Shown piece after piece: positions 1-5,151 of a DNA stretch of 5,853 nucleotides. The notes beneath the pieces were generated by a model that saw only the letters and a program-made list of their open reading frames with translations, was not told the DNA's origin and did no database searches. Source of the DNA: Bacillota bacterium (GTDB lineage Bacteria; Armatimonadota; Hebobacteria; Hebobacterales; Hebobacteraceae). The position numbers and the translations under genes are program-made. Position 1 is the stretch's first letter; every line of letters begins with the position of its first letter. The stretch spans positions 1 through 5,853 of the forward strand of contig JAUVSA010000144.1 in NCBI GenBank assembly GCA_030597345.1, in the 5' to 3' direction.

Positions 1-22
1 ACGCCGCGGAGAGTAGGCTGAG

Positions 23-1192
23 ATGCCCGTATACCAGCCCAACGCAATCGTCGGGAATTCCCACATCTTGGTCACGGTGGGCGCCGGCGCGGAGCTGATG
101 AGCTTCTTCTGCCCGCACATCGACTTCCCGCAGAACCTCCACGAAGGCATGCCTGCAGTCTACTTCCCCGCAGAGGGGTCGTCGCGCGGGCGGCTGGTTT
201 GGACCTTCGACTCGTCTTGGGAGAGCAGACAGCGCTATGTGGGCCCCACGAATGTGCTGGAGACTCAGTTGAGCCACGGTCCGACCGGCCTCCGACTGTG
301 CATCACCGACTTTGTCCATGCCTCCGAACCTCTCTTTGTGCGTCACTTCCAGGTAGCCAACCCCACGGATCGACCTCTGCGGGCGAAGCTCTTTCAGTAC
401 CTGGATCTGCAACTGGGGGAGGTCCAGCAGAAGAACGCGATACACTTTCATCCGGACCAGAACGTGGGCGCCGCATACTGGAGGAATATCTGCTTCGCGA
501 TTGGCAGCGGCGTCCTGGAGGACTACGGCTGCGGGCGCGCTACGCCTGGGAGTCCCACTTCCGCAAAGCAGCAGATGGAGCAGGGACACCTCAACCGGCA
601 GCTCGAGGAGATTGGGGATATCGACCTGGCCGTGGGCTGGGAAGTGAGTCTCGCACCGGGGGAACGCGTCGCCCATGACCTCATCATTGGGGTCGACTCC
701 GACGAGCGAGCCGCGGTGGAACGCGTCGAAGCCGCGCGTCAGATGGGATGGGAGACGCTTCTGAGATGGACTGTCAGCCGGTGGGAGGAGCATCTCGCCC
801 AGGCGAAGCCACTGCGCATAGAGCAGGACCTGAGAGATGCCTATCACCGCTGCCTCCTTGCTATCGATCTGCTCGCGGACCCCGATACGGGCTCCATTCT
901 TGCCGCTCCTGAATTTGATCCTTTCTTCGAGCGCTCAGGTGGCTACGGGTACTGCTGGCCGCGCGACGCGGTGGAAGTATGTCTTGCGCTGGAGGCCGCC
1001 GGATATCCCCACTATCTCGATCGCTTCCTGTCGTGGGCGTGCCGGACGCAGCGCCAGGAGGGCTACTGGGAGCAGCGCTACTGGCTGAGCGGGCAGCGGG
1101 GGCCTGCCTGGTGTACAAAGGAAGACACCCTCCAGATAGACCAGACCGCCTCGGTGCTCTTCGCCATGGGCCGCCACGCCCGGGCTCTCTGA
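23..1192 (+). CDS. GH15 glucoamylase-like protein, N-terminal piece (389 aa)
   Basis: This is the upstream part of the interrupted GH15 gene. The ATG at 23 is the first possible start, because an in-frame TAG sits at 14-16. GGAGAG at 8-13 is a good ribosome binding site, 9 nt away. Residues 1-50 (NAIVGNSHILVTVGAGAE, then FFCPHIDFPQNLHEGMP) match the usual opening of bacterial and archaeal GH15 proteins. Residues 1-260 are the beta-rich N-terminal domain, and from about 268 the helical barrel starts (AYHRCLLAIDLLADPDTGSI). YCWPRDA at 310-316 is the family's substrate-binding motif. QIDQT at 371-375 corresponds to the segment that I recall as often reading QxDET in relatives, with Glu at the fourth position; here that position is Gln. 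There is no signal peptide, so the protein is probably cytoplasmic. Translation stops at TGA 1190-1192, in mid-barrel. The truncated product should not fold as a full enzyme. Confidence 0.85.
   Translation: MPVYQPNAIVGNSHILVTVGAGAELMSFFCPHIDFPQNLHEGMPAVYFPAEGSSRGRLVWTFDSSWESRQRYVGPTNVLETQLSHGPTGLRLCITDFVHASEPLFVRHFQVANPTDRPLRAKLFQYLDLQLGEVQQKNAIHFHPDQNVGAAYWRNICFAIGSGVLEDYGCGRATPGSPTSAKQQMEQGHLNRQLEEIGDIDLAVGWEVSLAPGERVAHDLIIGVDSDERAAVERVEAARQMGWETLLRWTVSRWEEHLAQAKPLRIEQDLRDAYHRCLLAIDLLADPDTGSILAAPEFDPFFERSGGYGYCWPRDAVEVCLALEAAGYPHYLDRFLSWACRTQRQEGYWEQRYWLSGQRGPAWCTKEDTLQIDQTASVLFAMGRHARAL
1190..1192 (+). other. In-frame TGA splitting the GH15 gene
   Basis: The codon series around it reads GCC CGG GCT CTC TGA GAC CGG GCT, with GH15-like sequence on both sides in the same frame. 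One base change from GGA (Gly), CGA (Arg), TCA (Ser) or TGG (Trp) would explain it. Gly would suit the place, because many relatives have a Gly-Asp pair here. The base after the stop is G, not the C that often favours leaky TGA. No selenocysteine context was recognised, and GH15 has no known selenocysteine at this position. Confidence 0.8.
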
Positions 1193-1234
1193 GACCGGGC
1201 TCGCCTGCTTTTCCTCGAAGAGGCATGGGACTCC

Positions 1235-1981
1235 GTGCGGCGCGCCGCAACGTACCTGGCCAAGGCCATCTCTCCCGACCACGGTCTTCACAACTCCGCA
1301 TTCGACCTGTGGGAGACCTTTCGCGGCACCTTTACGTATTCAAATGCCGCCATCTCGGCCGCACTGCGAGAAGCTGCGTTCCTCGGACGCGATGCCGGAC
1401 ACGAGCAACTGGCCGAACAGTGGGAGGCCGCCGCGGCGGCGATCAAGGGTGCCGTCATGTCTCGGCTGTGGGAGGGAGAGGTATTCGCCCGCGGTCTCGA
1501 CGCAGACAATGAGGTCGATCGGGCCGTCGATGCTTCCGCGCTCGGTTTGATTGCTCCTTTCGAATTCCTGAGGCTTGACGATGAAAAGGAACGCGAGATC
1601 GCGCGCACTGCGGTAGAGGGACTGGTGCGGGTTCTTTCTCGCCCCACCGACGGCGCCGAGACTCTGCTCCGCTTCGAGGGCGACACTTATGCCGGAGGCG
1701 GGCCGGCTGCGGTGACCACCCTGTGGCTTGCCCGAGCCCTGCTGCGCATTGCGCTCGCCGAACATGGGGATCAGCGCGCGGTCGCTGCCTATCGAGCGCG
1801 CGCGGTTGCCTCGATGCGGGCGGTCCTCCGTGCAGGCACCTCCACCGGAGTGCTCCCCGAGATGATGGGCCGAACGCCGGGCGCCCGATGGGCGGTGCCC
1901 CATGCCTGGACCATGGCCTCCTTCGTCGCGGCCTGTCTCTTGCTCGATAGATTGCCTCCCGGACCGGAGGCCGAGAGCTAA
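1235..1981 (+). CDS. GH15 glucoamylase-like protein, C-terminal piece (248 aa if started at GTG 1235)
   Basis: This is the downstream part of the interrupted GH15 gene, in the same frame as the N-terminal piece. GTG 1235 is the first start-like codon after the TGA. AAGAGG at 1218-1223 lies 11 nt upstream and could act as a weak ribosome binding site, but it also encodes the family-like EEA, so it may be chance. Conserved GH15 stretches include HNSAFDLWETFRGTFTYSNA (residues 19-38), DASALGLIAPF (99-109) and the end GVLPEMMGRTPGARWAVPHAW (205-225, where Glu209 is the expected catalytic base; this is family knowledge applied to the motif). It lacks the N-terminal domain and the first barrel helices, so activity alone is unlikely. 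TAA at 1979-1981 lies 15 nt before the GH57 start, so the two genes probably share a transcript. Confidence 0.7.
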   Translation: MRRAATYLAKAISPDHGLHNSAFDLWETFRGTFTYSNAAISAALREAAFLGRDAGHEQLAEQWEAAAAAIKGAVMSRLWEGEVFARGLDADNEVDRAVDASALGLIAPFEFLRLDDEKEREIARTAVEGLVRVLSRPTDGAETLLRFEGDTYAGGGPAAVTTLWLARALLRIALAEHGDQRAVAAYRARAVASMRAVLRAGTSTGVLPEMMGRTPGARWAVPHAWTMASFVAACLLLDRLPPGPEAES

Positions 1982-1983
1982 CT

Positions 1984-1990
1984 GGAAAGG
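1984..1990 (+). promoter_or_regulatory. Ribosome binding site deciding the GTG start of the GH57 gene
   Basis: GGAAAGG lies 6 nt before GTG 1997, just after the GH15 stop codon. It supports the GTG, because the next in-frame Met (residue 36) would remove the conserved LHGHLPY motif. Confidence 0.7.
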
Positions 1991-1996
1991 CTCACA

Positions 1997-3754
1997 GTGA
2001 CCGACAGCCCTGCCGATCGTTCGTGCGGCGCCTTCGCGCTCGTGCTTCACGGCCATCTGCCGTACGTCCTTTCCCACGGCACCTGGCCGCACGGTTCTGA
2101 CATGCTCTTCGAGTGCACGGCTGAGTGTTATATTCCTCTGCTTCGGACCTTCGACCAGCTCGTGTCGGACGGAGTGTCGCCCAAGGTTACGATGGGCATC
2201 ACTCCCGTGCTCGCCGAGCAGCTCGCCGACCCCGATTTCGGGCATCAGTTCGAGGCATACTTGGAGATCAGGATTCGCACGGCGACGGAGAATCGGGAGG
2301 AGTTCAGCGCGAAGGGAGAGCGCCCGCTGGCCGATCTGGCGGAGATGTGGCGGGAGCACTTCGGCGCCGTGCGCGAGGCCTTCCTGGATCATTATGGCGG
2401 CGATCTGATCGGGGCCTTTGCGCGCCTCCAGAACGGGGGTCATATAGAGGTCATCACCTCCGCCGCGACCCACGGCTACCTCCCGCTGCTGGGCCGAGAC
2501 GAGAGTATGCAGGCGCAGGTCAAGCAGGCCGTGCGGTCCTACCAACGCCTATTCGGCCGTCCGCCCCGGGGCTTCTGGCTTCCGGAGTGCGGCTACCGGC
2601 CGCGGTACTCATGGGCATCCCCCTTGCCGGACGCCGGACCCCAGGGGGCTCATCTGCGGAAGGGCGTGGAGGAGTTCCTGGCCGAGAACGGGATTCAGTA
2701 CTTCATCGTAGATACCCCGACGCTAATGGGGGGCGCCGGCACGGGGGTGTACCTCGAGCGGTTCGCCGGACTTCAGACTTTGTGGGAGCGCTTCCGCGCC
2801 AGCTATCGCCCCGGCACGGTGGATGTCGAAAAGAGCCCCCACGAGACATACCTGGTGTCTTCGACGCGCGAGGACGTGCCGCCGGTTGCGGTGTTCACGC
2901 GCGACGAGCGCACCGGCGTCCAGGTTTGGAGCGGCGACCACGGCTATCCGGGAGACGGCAGGCACTTGGACTTCCACAAGAAGCATTTCCCCGGCGGCCA
3001 CCGATACTGGCGTGTCACCTCCTCCTCCTCGGACCTTGCGTCAAAAGAGATCTACCAGCCCGATCGCGCCGCCGAGCGCGTCCCGGAGAACGCGGACCAC
3101 TTCTCCCATTTGGTCCATGATACCCTGGCCGAGCATCGGGCCGCGACCGGCAACTACGGCATTATCTGCGCCCCCTATGACGCCGAGCTCTTCGGCCATT
3201 GGTGGTTCGAAGGGCCGCAGTGGCTCTATCGGACCATTACGAGCATCGCCTCGAATCCGGCGGTGGAGCTCGCGACTTGCTCCGAATACCTGGATCGCCA
3301 CGTTCCCGAGGCCGCGGTTGCCTTGCCCGAGAGCTCCTGGGGGCAGGGCGGCTTCCATTGGATCTGGCTCAACGAGTGGACCTCCTGGATATGGAAGCAC
3401 ATCTACAGCGCCGAGGCGGAGTTCCCCGACCTGGCCCGGCGGGCGCTCGACTCCAACGATGCGGTGCTGGCGGAGATCACTGCCCAGGCCGGGCGGGAGC
3501 TTCTGCTCCTGGAGGCTTCCGATTGGCCGTTCCTGATATCCACCTGGAGCGCGCGGGACTACGCGGAGCGCCGGGCCACCCTCCATCATGAGGCCTTCAG
3601 TCGTCTCGCTGACATGGCTCGCCGACGCGCGGCCGGGGAGGACCTCAGCCCCGAGGACCAGCAGTTCCTGGCCGAGTGCAAGCAGCGCGACTGTCTCTTC
3701 CCCGATCTCGATCCTGCCTGGTGGGCGCCGGTGGAGCGGCCTGCTCAGCCCTAG
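1997..3754 (+). CDS. GH57 1,4-alpha-glucan branching enzyme (585 aa)
   Basis: The likely reaction is cutting an alpha-1,4-glucan chain and rejoining the piece through an alpha-1,6 bond, making branches in glycogen-like polymer in the cytoplasm. Residues 17-23 (LHGHLPY) hold the family's N-terminal His motif, and FECTAECYIPLL (38-49) follows as in GH57 branching enzymes. Glu197 in FWLPECGY is the expected nucleophile, and Asp395 in APYDAELFGHWWFEGPQW the expected acid/base. Both are present, as is the Trp-rich stretch FHWIWLNEWTSWIW (453-466). The C-terminal helical DUF1957 region runs from about 475 (SDWPFLISTWSARDYAERR, 508-526). The Glu-Asp distance of 198 residues is longer than I recall for the Thermus and Thermococcus enzymes (about 170). 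A loop near 241-262 contains Tyr252, which might match the loop Tyr needed for branching in characterised enzymes. This is unproven, and a plain alpha-glucanase remains possible. Stop codon TAG. Confidence 0.9.
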   Translation: MTDSPADRSCGAFALVLHGHLPYVLSHGTWPHGSDMLFECTAECYIPLLRTFDQLVSDGVSPKVTMGITPVLAEQLADPDFGHQFEAYLEIRIRTATENREEFSAKGERPLADLAEMWREHFGAVREAFLDHYGGDLIGAFARLQNGGHIEVITSAATHGYLPLLGRDESMQAQVKQAVRSYQRLFGRPPRGFWLPECGYRPRYSWASPLPDAGPQGAHLRKGVEEFLAENGIQYFIVDTPTLMGGAGTGVYLERFAGLQTLWERFRASYRPGTVDVEKSPHETYLVSSTREDVPPVAVFTRDERTGVQVWSGDHGYPGDGRHLDFHKKHFPGGHRYWRVTSSSSDLASKEIYQPDRAAERVPENADHFSHLVHDTLAEHRAATGNYGIICAPYDAELFGHWWFEGPQWLYRTITSIASNPAVELATCSEYLDRHVPEAAVALPESSWGQGGFHWIWLNEWTSWIWKHIYSAEAEFPDLARRALDSNDAVLAEITAQAGRELLLLEASDWPFLISTWSARDYAERRATLHHEAFSRLADMARRRAAGEDLSPEDQQFLAECKQRDCLFPDLDPAWWAPVERPAQP

Positions 3755-3763
3755 GCGCTGAGC
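3743..3763 (+). terminator. Hairpin straddling the GH57 stop codon, possible terminator
   Basis: The arms GCTCAGC (3743-3749) and GCTGAGC (3757-3763) are perfect 7-bp inverted repeats around a 7-nt loop that contains the TAG stop (3752-3754). No run of T follows on the + strand, so a classic intrinsic terminator is doubtful. It may instead protect the 3' end of the mRNA. Confidence 0.3.
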
Positions 3764-3991
3764 TCTGTCGGCCGACCGGGAGCGCGCTGCCTCCCCACGC
3801 AGCTCCGGGAGGGGCTAGCGACCGCAGCCTTCAGTTGGCGCTGTTCTCGACGGCCCACAGCCGCGACGCAGGGAGAAGATTCAGGTCGTGTCGCCTGCTG
3901 CCCGGACAGAGGACTGAGTGCCCTGTTGGACTATGAGGCGGATCCAGGGTCAATATAGATAGGCTACATAAGGGGCATCAAGTCGGTCACG
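3755..3991. other. Intergenic gap between the GH57 and LysM genes
   Basis: No credible gene is seen in these 237 nt. An open frame crossing the left part is rich in Arg, Ser and Pro and reads out of frame from inside the GH57 gene, so I treat it as a shadow. The gap holds a perfect 10-bp palindrome GTCGGCCGAC (3767-3776), a short hairpin with arms AGCTCC/GGGGCT and a GGGA tetraloop (3801-3816, one G-T pair), and an AT-rich patch near 3951-3971. The break in coding and the change of function suggest a new transcription unit starts here. Confidence 0.5.
3926..3971 (+). promoter_or_regulatory. Weak candidate promoter for the LysM gene
   Basis: TTGGAC (3926-3931) resembles a -35 box. The only AT-rich stretch in the gap follows (CAATATAGAT at 3951-3960, then TACATAA at 3965-3971). 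Possible -10 boxes lie 19 nt (CAATAT) or 22 nt (TATAGA) from the -35 box, which is longer than ideal. The call rests mainly on the local drop in GC just before the gene. Confidence 0.25.
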
Positions 3992-4960
3992 ATGGCACTG
4001 TCTCCGAAGCGGCCGCAGGAACAAGACCCAACGACGAGCCTCCGCCGCCGTCTCTGGCTGGAGCGAGCGGCCTTCGTCGTGGTCGTTCTGGGCCTCATCC
4101 TTCTCTACCTCGGCGCGGTGCCGGGCGGGCGCCGGGTCTGTCTCGTCACTGTGGACGGTGAGCCAGTGGCTGTGCTGGAGACACGCGCCGACGCCGAGCG
4201 CATTCTGGGTGACATCAAGTCTCGGTCAGGACTCGAGTTGGAGCAGGTGCAGTTCGCGCAGGAGGTTGGGCTCCGGGATGTCTCTCCTCTTCGCAACCCG
4301 GTCCGATCCGATTCTCAGGCCACCGAAGCCCTCAGCTCCCGGCTCGATGTCGTCGTGGGAGGTGCTGCCATCCTCGCCAATGGTGAGCTCGTCGCCGCGC
4401 TGCCCACTCAGGCCGAGGCCGTCCGGACGCTTTCTCTGCTGCTGACGGAGCTCGCTCCACCAGGACGCAACACCGCTGTGTTCTTCAAGGAGAAAGTCAA
4501 AGTGGAAATGCAGGACGTTGCGCCCGAGAGGCTGTTCGCCTCGGCCGAAGAAGCCGTGCAGAGGATCGTCCAGGAAGCGTCGGCCGGGGCCGAGTACAAG
4601 GTGAAGCCCGGCGACTCCGCGTGGAGGTTGGCGCGCGATCACCAGATTCCGCTCAGCCGCTTGGCGCAGGCGAACCCCGGCGTCGACCTGGACAACCTGC
4701 TGGCCGGGGCGGAGCTGAAGATTCCGGGCGCGCTGCCGCCGGTCACCGTGGTGGCGCGCCGGGAAGTTCGAGAGGAAGTGGGAGAAGCGCCTGATCGGCG
4801 AACGCGAACTGTGCGCATCACCTACGAAAACGGAGTAGAGACGAAGCGGCAGATCCTCGGCCCCTCGGGGATCCGCCGCATGCCGCGCGCCGCGCCGCCG
4901 CCTGCCGCGCCGCGACCTGCCGCTGATCCGTGGCGCTGGCGGGATGAGATACCACTATGA
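3992..4960 (+). CDS. Membrane-anchored LysM/G5-like cell-envelope protein (322 aa)
   Basis: Residues 1-25 are basic and cytoplasmic (SLRRRLWLER). About 26-44 is one transmembrane helix (AAFVVVVLGLILLYLGAV), so the rest should lie outside the membrane. Two related repeats follow: about 49-118 (VDGEPVAVLETRADAERIL) and about 124-195 (ANGELVAALPTQAEAVRTL, then VFFKEKVKVEMQDVAPERLF). A LysM domain spans about 199-246 (YKVKPGDSAWRLARDHQIP through ANPGVDLDNLLAGAELKIPG) and should bind the glycan strands of peptidoglycan. A shortened G5-like module covers about 250-290 (VRITYENGVETKRQIL), and the end is a Pro/Ala-rich tail. This order resembles clostridial-type envelope proteins that finish with an M23 endopeptidase domain. 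No such domain is present here, so I predict a binding or scaffold role rather than a hydrolase. ATG 3992 is the only start after an in-frame TAG at 3956. The nearest purine tract, AAGGGG (3970-3975), is 16 nt away, so the ribosome binding site is poor. Confidence 0.8.
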   Translation: MALSPKRPQEQDPTTSLRRRLWLERAAFVVVVLGLILLYLGAVPGGRRVCLVTVDGEPVAVLETRADAERILGDIKSRSGLELEQVQFAQEVGLRDVSPLRNPVRSDSQATEALSSRLDVVVGGAAILANGELVAALPTQAEAVRTLSLLLTELAPPGRNTAVFFKEKVKVEMQDVAPERLFASAEEAVQRIVQEASAGAEYKVKPGDSAWRLARDHQIPLSRLAQANPGVDLDNLLAGAELKIPGALPPVTVVARREVREEVGEAPDRRTRTVRITYENGVETKRQILGPSGIRRMPRAAPPPAAPRPAADPWRWRDEIPL

Positions 4961-5097
4961 ACCCTAGACGCCGACAAGCAAGTATCGCACGCCTGCTGGT
5001 CCTCATCGTGTTGACCGTTGCCTGCATGTGGATGCTGTACCGGGTCTTCATTGGCATCCCGCCGGCCCCCGCGCCAACGGTTACGACGGTCGAATGA
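4957..5097 (+). CDS. Small single-pass membrane protein (46 aa), unknown function
   Basis: The start ATG overlaps the LysM stop as ATGA (4957-4960), the usual sign of translational coupling. The product has a basic N-terminus (MNPRRRQASIAR), one hydrophobic helix at about 13-34 (LLVLIVLTVACMWMLYRVF) and a short Pro/Thr tail (PPAPAPTVTTVE), so it should sit with its N-terminus inside and its C-terminus outside. GGGATGAG (4941-4948) gives a weak ribosome binding site 8 nt away. I do not recognise the family. Its position suggests it works with, or is made together with, the LysM envelope protein. The four-base overlap and clean membrane-protein layout support a real gene, but a 46-codon frame could still be chance. 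Confidence 0.6.
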   Translation: MNPRRRQASIARLLVLIVLTVACMWMLYRVFIGIPPAPAPTVTTVE

Positions 5098-5107
5098 CTC
5101 TCTGCGA

Positions 5108-5148
5108 GGCCGAGGCGCGGCCGGCGAGTACGAGGGCGAAGCTTCCCC
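5108..5148. terminator. Inverted repeats between convergent genes, possible two-way terminator
   Basis: The 54 nt between the small membrane gene and the - strand gene hold two inverted repeats. GGCCG/CGGCC (5108-5112 and 5118-5122) has a 5-nt loop. A second lies at 5133-5148, with arms AGGGcGAAG and CTTCCCCT that pair fully except for one bulged C. Neither has a T tract on either strand, so efficient Rho-independent termination is uncertain. The convergent layout makes a shared terminator plausible. Confidence 0.3.
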
Positions 5149-5151
5149 TGT

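Larger units (their letters stand above)
23..1981 (+). pseudogene. GH15 glucoamylase-like gene interrupted by one in-frame TGA
   Basis: Read in one frame, this stretch gives 652 codons that look like a single full-length bacterial GH15 protein: N-terminal beta-sandwich (about codons 1-260), then an (alpha/alpha)6 barrel (about 270-640). Codon 390 (1190-1192) is TGA. No frame change is needed across it, and the 14 codons between the stop and the next possible start (GTG 1235) still read like GH15 sequence (DRARLLFLEEAWDS). The YCWPRDA substrate-site motif (codons 310-316) lies before the stop, and the LPE motif expected to hold the catalytic base (Glu at codon 613) lies after it. GH15 enzymes are exo-acting inverting hydrolases that release glucose from alpha-glucan ends. 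I call it a pseudogene or interrupted gene because neither half has the whole active site. A sequencing error, or genuine readthrough, would make it an intact enzyme. The two pieces are also listed separately. Confidence 0.75.

Noticed and set aside
1..22. End of an upstream gene at TAG 14-16
   Set aside because: Only four codons (RRGE) precede the TAG, so an upstream neighbour cannot be told from chance.
1190..1192. TGA reassigned to an amino acid (Gly or Trp)
   Set aside because: TGA ends the LysM gene and the 46-aa gene with sensible C-termini. No in-frame TGA is found in the GH57, LysM or URO-D-like frames, which use ordinary Gly and Trp codons throughout.
1190..1192. Selenocysteine insertion at the TGA
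   Set aside because: No Cys or selenocysteine is expected here in GH15, the position is not an active-site residue, and no convincing downstream hairpin was recognised.
1340..2545. 401-codon open frame on the - strand
   Set aside because: It lies antisense to the end of GH15 and the start of GH57, is rich in Arg, Gly and His with no recognisable domain, and is the kind of shadow expected in GC-rich coding DNA.
2125..3120. 331-codon + strand frame inside the GH57 gene
   Set aside because: It is wholly inside a well-supported GH57 gene in another frame, and its Arg/Pro/Gly-rich product shows no family motif.
3767..3776. GTCGGCCGAC palindrome as an operator
   Set aside because: A 10-bp palindrome in GC-rich DNA is expected by chance, and it lies far from the LysM start with no second copy seen.
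3676..3936. 86-codon frame running from the GH57 end into the intergenic gap
   Set aside because: No convincing ribosome binding site or domain, shadow-like composition, and it starts inside the GH57 coding region.
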